The notes beneath the pieces were generated by a model. That model saw nothing but the letters and a program-made list of their open reading frames with translations. It was not told where the DNA came from and ran no database searches. The position numbers and the translations under genes were made by a program. From assembly GCF_024171645.1 (NCBI RefSeq), contig NZ_JALKAC010000005.1, positions 248,001 through 312,000 on the forward strand: a stretch of 64,000 bases of DNA, given 5' to 3'. Positions 1 through 8,117 of this stretch are shown piece after piece (position 1 is the stretch's first letter; each line of letters begins with the position of its first letter). This DNA comes from Flavobacterium sp. HSC-32F16. GTDB lineage: Bacteria; Bacteroidota; Bacteroidia; Flavobacteriales; Flavobacteriaceae.

Positions 1-2
1 TT

Positions 3-962
3 ATTCGTTCGCACACTTTAGAAATGAAGAAAAAACTGGACGAAAGCGACGAAGAACTATTAGAACTCGCGATTATCGAACTTCGGGAACGTTTCCAATT
101 AATGTCAAAAGAAATAATTGTTCCGTTTGATATTGATTTGGGCGAAAACATTAAAACAACCGTTCCTCAGCTTGGCGATAAAAAACAGATTCTGGATTTA
201 TCGATTCGAAATGCAAAATTCTACCGAATTGAACAATTGAAACAATTGCAAATTATAGATCCAGATCGTCACGTTAATAGAATTATGGCGCAGATGCAGA
301 AAGATTTACGTCTTCCGTCTGAGCCTCGTCATATAGAATGTTTTGATAACTCAAATATTCAGGGAACAAATCCTGTTGCGGCCTGCGTAGTTTTTAAAGA
401 TGGAAAAGCGAGCAAAAAAGATTACCGGCATTTTAATGTAAAAACCGTTGAAGGCCCTGATGATTTTGCTTCGATGACTGAGATTGTATACCGCCGTTAC
501 AAAAGATTATTAGATGAAAACCAACCTTTACCGCAATTAATTATTATTGACGGAGGAAAAGGACAATTATCTGCTGCTTTAAAAAGCATCGACGAATTAG
601 GTCTTCGAGGAAAAGTAGCCATTATTGGAATCGCAAAACGTCTCGAAGAACTTTTTTATCCAGGCGATTCTATTCCGCTTTATTTAGATAAAAAATCAGA
701 AACCTTAAAAGTAATTCAGCAGTTACGAAACGAAGCGCATAGATTTGGAATCACCTTTCACCGTGACAAACGAAGCAAGGCCGCGCTTAATTCATCGGTA
801 GAAAGTATTCCGGGAATCGGCGAAAAAACTATGCTGACATTAATACAACATTTCAAAAGTGTTAAAAGATTGAAATTAGCGACAGAAAAAGATATATCTG
901 CCGTTGTAGGAGCATCAAAAGCCAAAAAAATTGTCGAATTTTATCATCCAAAAGAAAATTAA
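3..962 (+). CDS. uvrC: UvrABC excinuclease subunit C, C-terminal part (5' end outside window)
   Basis: UvrC makes both incisions in nucleotide excision repair with UvrA and UvrB. The frame is already open at base 3 and reads IRSHTLEMKKKLDESDEELL, so the ATG at 24 is internal. About 320 of roughly 600 residues are present. Visible are the C-terminal RNase H-like endonuclease domain, with its acidic motifs ECFDNSN and IIDGGKGQL and the downstream EAHRFGITFHR segment, and a terminal helix-hairpin-helix region containing IPGIGEKTM. The N-terminal GIY-YIG domain lies upstream of the window. The next gene starts 6 bases after the stop, so the two may be cotranscribed. Identification is secure. Confidence 0.97.
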   Translation: MRSHTLEMKKKLDESDEELLELAIIELRERFQLMSKEIIVPFDIDLGENIKTTVPQLGDKKQILDLSIRNAKFYRIEQLKQLQIIDPDRHVNRIMAQMQKDLRLPSEPRHIECFDNSNIQGTNPVAACVVFKDGKASKKDYRHFNVKTVEGPDDFASMTEIVYRRYKRLLDENQPLPQLIIIDGGKGQLSAALKSIDELGLRGKVAIIGIAKRLEELFYPGDSIPLYLDKKSETLKVIQQLRNEAHRFGITFHRDKRSKAALNSSVESIPGIGEKTMLTLIQHFKSVKRLKLATEKDISAVVGASKAKKIVEFYHPKEN

Positions 963-968
963 TTCGTT

Positions 969-1505
969 TTGAAAAAATACTTTTTACATATTAGCTTACT
1001 TTTCTTTTTTTGTATTTCTTATAGTCAAAACGATATTTCTTTTGTACAAAAAGACAAAAGCAAAATTGAAATTAGCTTTAAAAATAAGATTGGAAATAGC
1101 GATGATGAATATGAGCAAGCAGTCGAAATAAAAAATACACAAACCGGAAAAACTCAAATTATAAATAAAATTGGAGTTTCGATTACAGGAAAACCTTCAC
1201 GTTTAGAAATAAACGATTATAATTTTGATGGCTATACCGATTTTGCTAGTTTTCGTACAGATGACGGAATGGGAGTTTACACGATTTATGAGATTTTTAT
1301 TTTTAATCCAAAAACTAAAACTTTTGAAAGTTTAAAATTTCCAACCAATTTTAATCCTAAATGTGATATGTTTTGCGATGTGAAAGTTGATAAAATAAAA
1401 AAGACACTTACATCAAGCTGCAGAGGCGGAGCGAGAAATCATTCGGATGTTTGGAAATACGATAAAAACAAAAAATTAATACTTTCAAAAACACAATCAT
1501 ATTAA
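969..1505 (+). CDS. Secreted protein of unknown function with a calcium-loop-like motif
   Basis: I do not recognise a named family with certainty. The start is TTG at 969, giving MKKYFLHISLLFFFCISYSQ, a good Sec signal peptide ending SYSQ, so the mature protein is periplasmic or exported. The middle contains DYNFDGYTDFASF, which resembles the D-x-N-x-D-x-x-D loop of FG-GAP/VCBS-like repeats and suggests Ca2+ binding. Two cysteine-containing segments (CDMFCDV and SSCRGG) near the C-terminus could form disulfides. It is 178 residues long and follows uvrC by 6 bases. Function is not assigned. An XAC2610-like family is possible but unproven. Confidence 0.75.
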   Translation: MKKYFLHISLLFFFCISYSQNDISFVQKDKSKIEISFKNKIGNSDDEYEQAVEIKNTQTGKTQIINKIGVSITGKPSRLEINDYNFDGYTDFASFRTDDGMGVYTIYEIFIFNPKTKTFESLKFPTNFNPKCDMFCDVKVDKIKKTLTSSCRGGARNHSDVWKYDKNKKLILSKTQSY

Positions 1506-1567
1506 GATAAATCTAATGTAAAGCCAAAAAAATTACCGACTTTTACAAAACCAATCACTTATTTTTT

Positions 1568-3862
1568 ATGCGCCTCAACAAGCTGTTAATTTCAAAAACT
1601 CAGTCAATACGATTTTCTCCCGTTCCGAGAGTTATCGGAACCATTTGGGGTGCGGCATTGTTGTTTTTTACATTTATATTTCTTCCTGAAAATTCCTTTT
1701 CGCAAGAGGTAAAAAAAGACAGCATAAAAAGACCCAAAATTGGTTTGGTTTTAAGTGGCGGCGGAGCCAAAGGTTTTGCCCATATTGGAGTTTTAAAAGT
1801 TCTCGAAGAAGCCGGAATTAAAATCGATTATATTGGAGGAACCAGTATGGGATCTGTCATTGGTGGATTATATGCTTCTGGTTACAACGCTTCTCAAATC
1901 GATTCTATTTTCAAAAAAACCAATTTCGACGATTTGATAAACGATTATATTCCGCGTTCATCAAAAAATTTTTACGGCAAAAAAAATGATGAATTATATG
2001 CCATTGTTTTACCATTTAGTAAATTCAGAGTCGGCATTCCTGAAGCACTTTCAAAAGGAATGTACAATTACAATTTACTAAGCAGCTTAACGAGAAACGT
2101 TCGTCATGTTCGTGATTTCAATAAATTACCAACTCCGTTTTTATGTATCGGAACTAATATTGAAACCGGTGAAGAAGTTTTACTTAACAAAGGTAATCTC
2201 GTTCAGGCCATGATGGCAAGTGCCGCTTTTCCATCTTTATTTACTCCGGTAGAAATTGATGGAAATTTATTAGTCGACGGTGGTGTTGTAAATAATTATC
2301 CCATAAAAGAAGTTCGTAATCTTGGTGCAGACATCATTATTGGCGTTGACGTTCAGGATGATTTAATGAAACGAAAAAATCTGAAAAACGCTACCAGAAT
2401 CTTAGTTCAGATTACCAATCTGCAATCTATTGATAAAATGAAAAACAAAATAAAAGATACGGATGTTTACATAAAACCGGACATTCGTGATTATGGCGTA
2501 ATTTCATTTGACAAAGGCGAAGAAATCATTCGAAAAGGTGAAGAAGCCGCTTTTGCTGTTTACGAAAAAATCAAATCATTGGTAAATGAAGACAACTTCT
2601 ACAAGAAACCAAAATTAAAAGTCGCTTCAGACACACTTGAAATTGAAAAAATAAACTCCGATTTATTAGATAATTATACAAGAGAATACATTCGCGGAAA
2701 ACTTCGCTTTAAACCCGGAAGTACGATTACGTATGATGATCTAAAAACCGGAATTAACAATTTAAATGCAACGCAAAACTTCAGCACTATTTCATATTGT
2801 CTTCAGCCAGACGGCGACAAAGATGATTTGGATCTGGTCTTAAAGGAAAATCCTACACAGACTTTTTTAAAACTTGGACTTCATTATGACGGACTTTATA
2901 AAAGTGCTGTTTTATTGAATCTTACGCACAAAAAGACATTTTTAAAAAATGACGTGACTTCGCTGGACATTATTTTAGGAGATAATTTTAGATATGATTT
3001 AAATTATTATGTCGAAAATGGTTTTAATATCAGTTTTGGTTTCCGTTCCAGATTAAATCAGTTTAACAGAAATGTTACAACAAGTTTGAGCGGTTTACTT
3101 TCTGAAAATCAGAATTTAAATTTGATCAATGTCGATTTTATGGACTTGAACAATCAGGCTTATTTTCAAACTATTTTTGTACAAAAGTTTCTTATGGGCG
3201 GTGGTTTAGAATATAAATACCTGAAAATAAATTCACCAACACTTTCCAATGCCGAAAATATTATTGATAAAAGTAATTATTTCAGTGCTTTTGCTTATTT
3301 AAAGTATGACTCGTTTGACGATAAATATTACCCAAGTTCAGGATTATATTTTTCTACCGATTTACAGACTTACATGGCATCTTCTGACTATACGCACAAA
3401 TTCAAACCTTTCTCAATTGCAAAGGCAGAAATTTCGTTTGTTCGAACATTATTTAACAAAGCGACGATCAAAATTGGAGCTGATGCCGGATTTAATATCG
3501 GCAGCGACAGTGTTCCTTATTTCGATTTTATATTTGGAGGTTATGGTTATAACAAAATCAATAACTTTAATTATTTCTACGGTTATGATTTTTTAAGTAT
3601 TGCCGGAAATAGTTTTATAAAATCTGATATTACTTTAGATTATGAAATTTTAAAAAAGAACCACATTAATATTTCGGCCAATTTCGCCAACCTGGGTGAT
3701 GATATTTTTAGTTCAGTCGACTGGGTTTCAATGCCTAAATATTCTGGTTATGCGTTAGGTTACGGATTAGAAACCATAATTGGCCCTATTGAAATTAAAC
3801 AATCGTGGTCGCCGGAAACATCCAAAAGCTTTACGTGGTTTAGCATAGGTTTTATGTTTTAA
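1568..3862 (+). CDS. Patatin-like phospholipase with C-terminal outer-membrane beta-barrel
   Basis: Predicted outer-membrane serine lipase of the patatin/RssA group. After a hydrophobic N-terminal segment (about residues 24-46) the patatin domain shows the oxyanion loop SGGGAKG (63-69), nucleophile Ser93 in GTSMG and catalytic Asp237 in VDGG. Residues from about 355 to 430 fit a POTRA-like linker. The rest is rich in alternating aromatic strands and ends in Phe (GFMF), typical of a surface-antigen/BamA-type barrel. This domain order matches type Vd autotransporter proteins such as PlpD and FplA. At 764 residues it is a full-length member of the Bacteroidota version. The physiological lipid substrate is unknown. 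Confidence 0.9.
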   Translation: MRLNKLLISKTQSIRFSPVPRVIGTIWGAALLFFTFIFLPENSFSQEVKKDSIKRPKIGLVLSGGGAKGFAHIGVLKVLEEAGIKIDYIGGTSMGSVIGGLYASGYNASQIDSIFKKTNFDDLINDYIPRSSKNFYGKKNDELYAIVLPFSKFRVGIPEALSKGMYNYNLLSSLTRNVRHVRDFNKLPTPFLCIGTNIETGEEVLLNKGNLVQAMMASAAFPSLFTPVEIDGNLLVDGGVVNNYPIKEVRNLGADIIIGVDVQDDLMKRKNLKNATRILVQITNLQSIDKMKNKIKDTDVYIKPDIRDYGVISFDKGEEIIRKGEEAAFAVYEKIKSLVNEDNFYKKPKLKVASDTLEIEKINSDLLDNYTREYIRGKLRFKPGSTITYDDLKTGINNLNATQNFSTISYCLQPDGDKDDLDLVLKENPTQTFLKLGLHYDGLYKSAVLLNLTHKKTFLKNDVTSLDIILGDNFRYDLNYYVENGFNISFGFRSRLNQFNRNVTTSLSGLLSENQNLNLINVDFMDLNNQAYFQTIFVQKFLMGGGLEYKYLKINSPTLSNAENIIDKSNYFSAFAYLKYDSFDDKYYPSSGLYFSTDLQTYMASSDYTHKFKPFSIAKAEISFVRTLFNKATIKIGADAGFNIGSDSVPYFDFIFGGYGYNKINNFNYFYGYDFLSIAGNSFIKSDITLDYEILKKNHINISANFANLGDDIFSSVDWVSMPKYSGYALGYGLETIIGPIEIKQSWSPETSKSFTWFSIGFMF

Positions 3863-3906
3863 ACTGGCTTTTTGCAAATATTTTATGTTATAAATAATAT
3901 AATATG

Positions 3907-3944
3907 TAATTTTGATCAATAAAAATTACGACATTTGTCATAAT
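3907..3944 (+). promoter_or_regulatory. Candidate promoter and operator upstream of the tyrosine-degradation genes
   Basis: A TAATTTTG box at 3907-3914 fits the Bacteroidota -7 consensus TAnnTTTG. Just downstream, at 3925-3944, lies a 20-bp dyad with arms ATTAnGAC and GTCnTAAT around a central ATTT, placed where a repressor would sit over the start of transcription. No clear -33 TTG is present. The 257-base gap between the patatin gene and hmgA (3863-4119) also holds a small hairpin (arms at 3981-3987 and 3993-3999) and AT-rich TTATCTAATT words just before hmgA. The regulator is unknown. Confidence 0.4.
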
Positions 3945-4119
3945 GAAAACAAATTGGACAGGTTTATTAGAGTATCTTCAATTTCTCATTAAGAGAAATC
4001 CGGAATAATGCTTCTATCGAATTGAGATAATTAGTCGATTGAAAAATTGAACTGGTTATCTATTCTTCAATTCAAATTTTCGAATTATCTAATTTACAAA
4101 TTATCTAATTGAAAAAGCC

Positions 4120-5277
4120 ATGCCACTATATCATAAACTTGGGGACTTCCCTCAAAAAAGACACACCCAATTCGAAAAACCAAACGGCGGATTTTATTAC
4201 GAGCAGCTGTTTGGAACAGAAGGTTTTCATGGGCATTCGTCTCTATCGTATCATGTTCACAGACCAACACAGGTTAAAGAAATTTTAAACTCATATTCGG
4301 TTGAACCCAAAATTGCAATCGGAAAAAATATAAAATCACTTCTATTTAAAGGTTTCGAATTGAAACCCGAAAATGATTTTCTTGACAGCCGAAAAGCTAT
4401 GTTAGTCAACAAAGACTGTATCATTGGTCTGGCTGCGCCAAAAGAATCGCTTCGAAATTATTTCTACAAAAATGCCGATGCCGATGAAATGCTTTTCATC
4501 CACAGAGGAAAAGGAAAATTAAGAACCATGTTAGGGAATATTCCTTTTGAATATGGCGATTACTTAATTATTCCAAGAGGTATTATTTACCAAATAGAAT
4601 TCGAAACAGAAGATAACCGCCTATTTTATGTAGAATCTTATTCTCCATTTTATACTCCAAAACGATATAAAAACCAATCTGGCCAGCATTTAGAACATTC
4701 TCCATTTTGCGAGCGTGATTTTATTTTGCCAAATGAATTGGAAACACACGATGAAAAAGGTGATTTTTTAATTAAAATCAAAAAAGAAGGCATGATTCAC
4801 GAAGTGGTTTATGCAACACATCCTTTTGACGTTGTGGGCTGGGACGGATATAATTTCCCATACGGATTTTCAATTCACAATTTTGAACCTATAACAGGAC
4901 GCGTTCACCAACCGCCTCCGGTACACCAAACTTTTGAAACGGCCACTTTTGTCGTTTGTTCATTCTGCCCAAGACTTTACGATTATCATCCGAAAGCAAT
5001 TCCGGCGCCATACAATCACAGCAATATCGATTCTGATGAAGTGCTGTATTATGTAGATGGCGATTTTATGAGTCGTAATAATATTGAGCAGGGTCATATC
5101 ACTTTACACCCAAAAGGGATTCCACACGGACCAGCGCCAGGCGCAATGGAACGCAGTATTGGTCATAAAGAAACTCAGGAATTAGCCGTAATGGTTGATA
5201 CTTTCAGACCGCTTATGGTTACGGAAGAAGCAATGGGATTAGATGATGGTCAGTACTATAAATCCTGGACGGAATAA
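4120..5277 (+). CDS. hmgA: Homogentisate 1,2-dioxygenase
   Basis: Cytosolic non-haem iron dioxygenase that opens the ring of homogentisate to maleylacetoacetate in tyrosine and phenylalanine catabolism. The N-terminus (GGFYYEQLFGTEGFHGHSSL) and the cupin core are characteristic. The iron-ligand region is seen in HQPPPVHQTFE and the later GIPHGPAPGAMERSIG. At 385 residues it is the shorter bacterial form compared with about 440 in animals. The partner enzyme hppD lies about 600 bases downstream, with a four-helix-bundle gene between them. The upstream dyad at 3925-3944 is a candidate operator. Confidence 0.95.
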   Translation: MPLYHKLGDFPQKRHTQFEKPNGGFYYEQLFGTEGFHGHSSLSYHVHRPTQVKEILNSYSVEPKIAIGKNIKSLLFKGFELKPENDFLDSRKAMLVNKDCIIGLAAPKESLRNYFYKNADADEMLFIHRGKGKLRTMLGNIPFEYGDYLIIPRGIIYQIEFETEDNRLFYVESYSPFYTPKRYKNQSGQHLEHSPFCERDFILPNELETHDEKGDFLIKIKKEGMIHEVVYATHPFDVVGWDGYNFPYGFSIHNFEPITGRVHQPPPVHQTFETATFVVCSFCPRLYDYHPKAIPAPYNHSNIDSDEVLYYVDGDFMSRNNIEQGHITLHPKGIPHGPAPGAMERSIGHKETQELAVMVDTFRPLMVTEEAMGLDDGQYYKSWTE

Positions 5278-5280
5278 TTA

Positions 5281-5432
5281 GTCAATGTGCCAATTTGATA
5301 ATTAGATAATTTCTTTAATTAGAAAATGTGATAATTCGAAAATGAGAAAATTCAAACAAGCAATTTGTAATTTTAAACCTACAAAGTAAAATTATCTAAT
5401 TATCACACTTTCTAATTATCAAATTAAACAAA
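5281..5432. repeat. Intergenic repeat block, copy 1
   Basis: The spacer after hmgA begins GTCAATGTGCCAATT (5281-5295), continues with AATTAGATAATT-like words, and ends with the inverted words ATTATCTAATT and TTTCTAATTATC just before the four-helix-bundle start. The same layout recurs at 5804-5885 on the other side of that gene. The block is low in GC and has no coding potential. Confidence 0.75.
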
Positions 5433-5792
5433 ATGACTTTCAACGAGAAGTATAAAGACAATGCTCTTTTAATAAAAACATTCAATTTTGCATTAAATAT
5501 AATTGACTACACAACCGAACTTCAAGATCAAAAGAAATTCGTAATTGCAAATCAGTTATTAAAAAGTGGAACATCAATTGGAGCTAATTCAAAAGAGTCA
5601 CAAAATGCAGAAAGTAAAGCAGATTTTATTCATAAATTAAAAATTGCAATTAAAGAGGCAGATGAAACGGAATATTGGTTGTTTATATGTGACGCTCACA
5701 AAGCCTATCCAGATTGTAAATACTTATTAAATGAATTATCGGAAATTTTAAAAATTTTAAATAAAATAATATCAACATCAAAAATGAAATAA
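5433..5792 (+). CDS. Four-helix bundle protein (S23/23S rRNA IVS-encoded family)
   Basis: A 119-residue helical protein of the family first found in intervening sequences of 23S rRNA genes. Family features seen here are the ELQDQKKFVIANQLLKSGTS segment, IGANSKESQNAESKADF, and IKEADETEYWLFIC. Members form homopentameric four-helix bundles, but their cellular function is not established. It sits between hmgA and hppD, which otherwise belong together, and it is flanked by a direct repeat (GTCAATGTGCCAATT at 5281 and 5804). That arrangement suggests it arrived as an insertion. A second member of the family occurs at 19942. Confidence 0.9.
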   Translation: MTFNEKYKDNALLIKTFNFALNIIDYTTELQDQKKFVIANQLLKSGTSIGANSKESQNAESKADFIHKLKIAIKEADETEYWLFICDAHKAYPDCKYLLNELSEILKILNKIISTSKMK

Positions 5793-5803
5793 TGAAATAA
5801 TTT

Positions 5804-5885
5804 GTCAATGTGCCAATTAGATAATTTTTATCGGAACGCACATTATCTAATTTTCTAATTAACTCATTTTCTAATTAAAAATATC
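5804..5885. repeat. Intergenic repeat block, copy 2
   Basis: GTCAATGTGCCAATT recurs exactly at 5804-5818, followed by AGATAATT and then the inverted words ATTATCTAATT and TTTTCTAATT up to the hppD start. Together with copy 1 it brackets the four-helix-bundle gene as a direct repeat with a 523-base period. Confidence 0.75.
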
Positions 5886-7046
5886 ATGTCAAAAGAAGTA
5901 AAATCAGTAGAATACGGATTAGAAAAAATCTTTGAAGGAGCACAAGATTTCCTTCCATTATTAGGAACAGATTATGTAGAATTTTATGTAGGGAATGCAA
6001 AACAATCTGCACATTATTATAAAACTGCTTTCGGATATCAGTCATTGGCTTATGCAGGATTAGAAACCGGAGTAAAAGACAAAGCGTCTTATGTTCTGAA
6101 ACAAGACAAAATCAGAATTGTTTTGACAACGCCTTTAACGGCAGATTCTCCAATAAATGAACATTTAAAAAAACATGGTGATGGAGTAAAAGTTGCGGCA
6201 CTTTGGGTTGAAGATGCCACAAAATCTTACGAAGAAACCATAAAACGCGGCGCACGTTCTTTCATGGAACCAACGGTTGAAGAAGATGAATTTGGCCAAG
6301 TTATTCGTTCTGGAATTTATACGTACGGAGAAACGGTTCACATTTTTGTAGAAAGAAAAAACTACAATGGTATTTTCCTTCCTGGTTACAAAGAATGGAA
6401 ATCAGATTACAATCCGGAACCAACGGGATTAAAATATATTGATCACATGGTTGGAAACGTAGGCTGGAATGAAATGAATACATGGGTAAAATTTTACGAA
6501 GATGTAATGGGATTTGTAAATTTCCTTTCTTTTGATGACAAACAAATTACTACAGAATATTCTGCATTGATGAGTAAAGTGATGTCAAATGGCAACGGAA
6601 GAATTAAATTCCCTATCAACGAACCAGCCGAAGGAAAGAAAAAATCGCAGATTGAAGAATATTTGGATTTCTACAGCGGGCCTGGAATTCAGCATATCGC
6701 CATTGCTACAGATGATATTATTAAAACAGTATCGCAGCTAAGAGCACGCGGTGTTGAATTTTTATCTGCTCTTCCTCATACCTATTACCAGGCAATTCCT
6801 GAAAGATTGGGGGTACATATGGATATGATGAAGGAAGACATTAATGAAATTGAGAAATTAGCTATCATGGTTGATGCCGATGAAGATGGTTACCTTTTAC
6901 AAATATTTACGAAGCCAGTTCAGGACCGACCTACCCTTTTCTTCGAAATTATTCAACGAATGGGTGCAAAAGGGTTTGGCGCAGGAAACTTTAAAGCTCT
7001 TTTTGAGTCAATTGAGAGAGAACAAGAATTGAGAGGAACTTTGTAA
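5886..7046 (+). CDS. hppD: 4-hydroxyphenylpyruvate dioxygenase
   Basis: Fe(II) enzyme that converts 4-hydroxyphenylpyruvate to homogentisate, the substrate of the upstream hmgA product. Two vicinal-oxygen-chelate domains are visible. The likely iron ligands are His187 (YIDHMVG), His270 (GIQHIAI) and Glu354 (LFFEIIQRMG). The C-terminal helix GAGNFKALFESIEREQ is typical of the family. At 386 residues it is standard length. The start codon follows a TTTTCTAATTAAAAA spacer. Together with hmgA it accounts for two consecutive steps of tyrosine degradation. The transaminase and fumarylacetoacetase genes are not in view. Confidence 0.97.
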   Translation: MSKEVKSVEYGLEKIFEGAQDFLPLLGTDYVEFYVGNAKQSAHYYKTAFGYQSLAYAGLETGVKDKASYVLKQDKIRIVLTTPLTADSPINEHLKKHGDGVKVAALWVEDATKSYEETIKRGARSFMEPTVEEDEFGQVIRSGIYTYGETVHIFVERKNYNGIFLPGYKEWKSDYNPEPTGLKYIDHMVGNVGWNEMNTWVKFYEDVMGFVNFLSFDDKQITTEYSALMSKVMSNGNGRIKFPINEPAEGKKKSQIEEYLDFYSGPGIQHIAIATDDIIKTVSQLRARGVEFLSALPHTYYQAIPERLGVHMDMMKEDINEIEKLAIMVDADEDGYLLQIFTKPVQDRPTLFFEIIQRMGAKGFGAGNFKALFESIEREQELRGTL

Positions 7047-7155
7047 AAATGCATTATTTTTACATTATGCAGAAAAAATCTCTGTAAAATGATGATTTTT
7101 ATGCAAATGTTATGTTAAACTTACTATTTGCTATTTTTTTTAAAGACTTTGTATC

Positions 7156-7163
7156 TATCTTTG
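7156..7163 (+). promoter_or_regulatory. Bacteroidota -7 box of the candidate small RNA
   Basis: TATCTTTG matches TAnnTTTG. The nearest TTTG upstream is at 7127-7130, giving a spacer of 25, longer than the usual 17-23, so the -33 element is weak. Transcription would begin near 7170 and run into the terminator at 7251-7277. Confidence 0.45.
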
Positions 7164-7169
7164 CACTCG

Positions 7170-7277
7170 CAAATCAAGAAGGGGTGGTTTCCTTCTGAAT
7201 TGATATAAATTTCATAATTTATAGTTTTTTGGTTAGTTAATAGCATAAAAACTCAGTCTTCTTGACTGAGTTTTTTT
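7170..7277 (+). ncRNA. Candidate small RNA or transcribed leader of about 108 nt
   Basis: Between a -7 box and a strong terminator lies a short stretch with three successive hairpins: AGAAGG/CCTTCT (7177-7182 with 7191-7196), TATAAATT/AATTTATA with a 4-base loop (7204-7211 with 7216-7223), and the terminator stem (7251-7258 with 7264-7271). There is no open frame of note. It could be an independent small RNA, or an attenuated leader of the DUF3108-kynA operon that starts 67 bases after the terminator. I recognise no Rfam class (it is not 6S, SRP RNA or tmRNA). Confidence 0.4.
7251..7277 (+). terminator. Rho-independent terminator
   Basis: Perfect 8-bp stem ACTCAGTC/GACTGAGT, 5-base loop TTCTT, followed by seven T residues. 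It lies upstream of the DUF3108 start at 7344, so it either ends hppD or small-RNA transcription or attenuates the next operon. Confidence 0.85.
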
Positions 7278-7343
7278 GTTTTAGTACATTTGGAATAGAA
7301 TTTGCATTTATTTATCTTTATAATGAAATGTAAAAATTGTACT

Positions 7344-8117
7344 ATGAAAAAGTTCATCCTCACTATATTAATTCTCTCCACATTAAGTTTTGACACTCAA
7401 AAAGAAGACGCTTTTGCAACAGGAGAATATTTCAAATTTAGAATTCATTACGGAATTGTAAATGCCGGCTATGCCACACTGGAAATTAAAGACGCCACGA
7501 TAAACAACAAAAAAGTGCATCATGCTGTTGGTAAAGGATATACCACCGGAATGTCAAAATTTTTCTTTAAGGTCGAAGACCTTTACGAAAGCTATTTTGA
7601 CAAAGAAAATGGTAATCCGTACAGATTCGTCAGAAAAATTAACGAAGGCGGTTATACCAAAAATCAGGAAGGTTTTTTTAACCAAAATGAAAACAGGGTT
7701 TTAGTAAAAGATTATAAAAGAAAAACCGAAAAAACGATTGTTGTCACTGATAATGTTCAGGATATTATCTCCTCTTTTTACTACCTGAGAAATCATCCTA
7801 ATATTGACAAACTGAAATCTGGCGATGCAATTACGATTGATATGTTTTTTGATGAAGAAATCACAAAATTTAAGTTAAAATATATAGGTCGTCAAGATAT
7901 TACGACTAAATTTGGAACTGTTTCTACAATGGTCTTCAAACCATTAGTGCAAACAGGAAGAGTTTTTAAAGAAAAAGAAAGCGTAACGCTTTGGATAACA
8001 GACGACGACAACAAAGTTCCGGTTAGAATTAAAGCAGATCTTGCTGTTGGATCTCTAAAAGCAGATCTCGATGAATATAAAGGATTGAAAAGTCCGCTTA
8101 AAGTTAAAAAGAAATGA
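7344..8117 (+). CDS. DUF3108 domain-containing exported protein
   Basis: Envelope protein of unknown biochemical role. I place the start at ATG 7344 (MKKFILTILILSTLSFDTQK), which begins a clean signal peptide. The frame extends upstream to 7302, but the extra 14 residues would spoil it. The 257-residue product shows the DUF3108 pattern of an N-terminal beta sheet (FRIHYGIVNAGYATLEIKD), the helix YYLRNHPNIDKLKSGD and the C-terminal segment SVTLWITDDDNKVPVRIKA. Its stop codon overlaps the start of the tryptophan-dioxygenase gene by 4 bases (ATGA), indicating translational coupling. DUF3108 proteins are generally predicted to lie in the periplasm or outer membrane. Confidence 0.85.
   Translation: MKKFILTILILSTLSFDTQKEDAFATGEYFKFRIHYGIVNAGYATLEIKDATINNKKVHHAVGKGYTTGMSKFFFKVEDLYESYFDKENGNPYRFVRKINEGGYTKNQEGFFNQNENRVLVKDYKRKTEKTIVVTDNVQDIISSFYYLRNHPNIDKLKSGDAITIDMFFDEEITKFKLKYIGRQDITTKFGTVSTMVFKPLVQTGRVFKEKESVTLWITDDDNKVPVRIKADLAVGSLKADLDEYKGLKSPLKVKKK

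Noticed and set aside
3306..3596. A 96-codon open frame inside the patatin gene
   Set aside because: It overlaps a well-supported gene on the same strand in another frame and has no family features.
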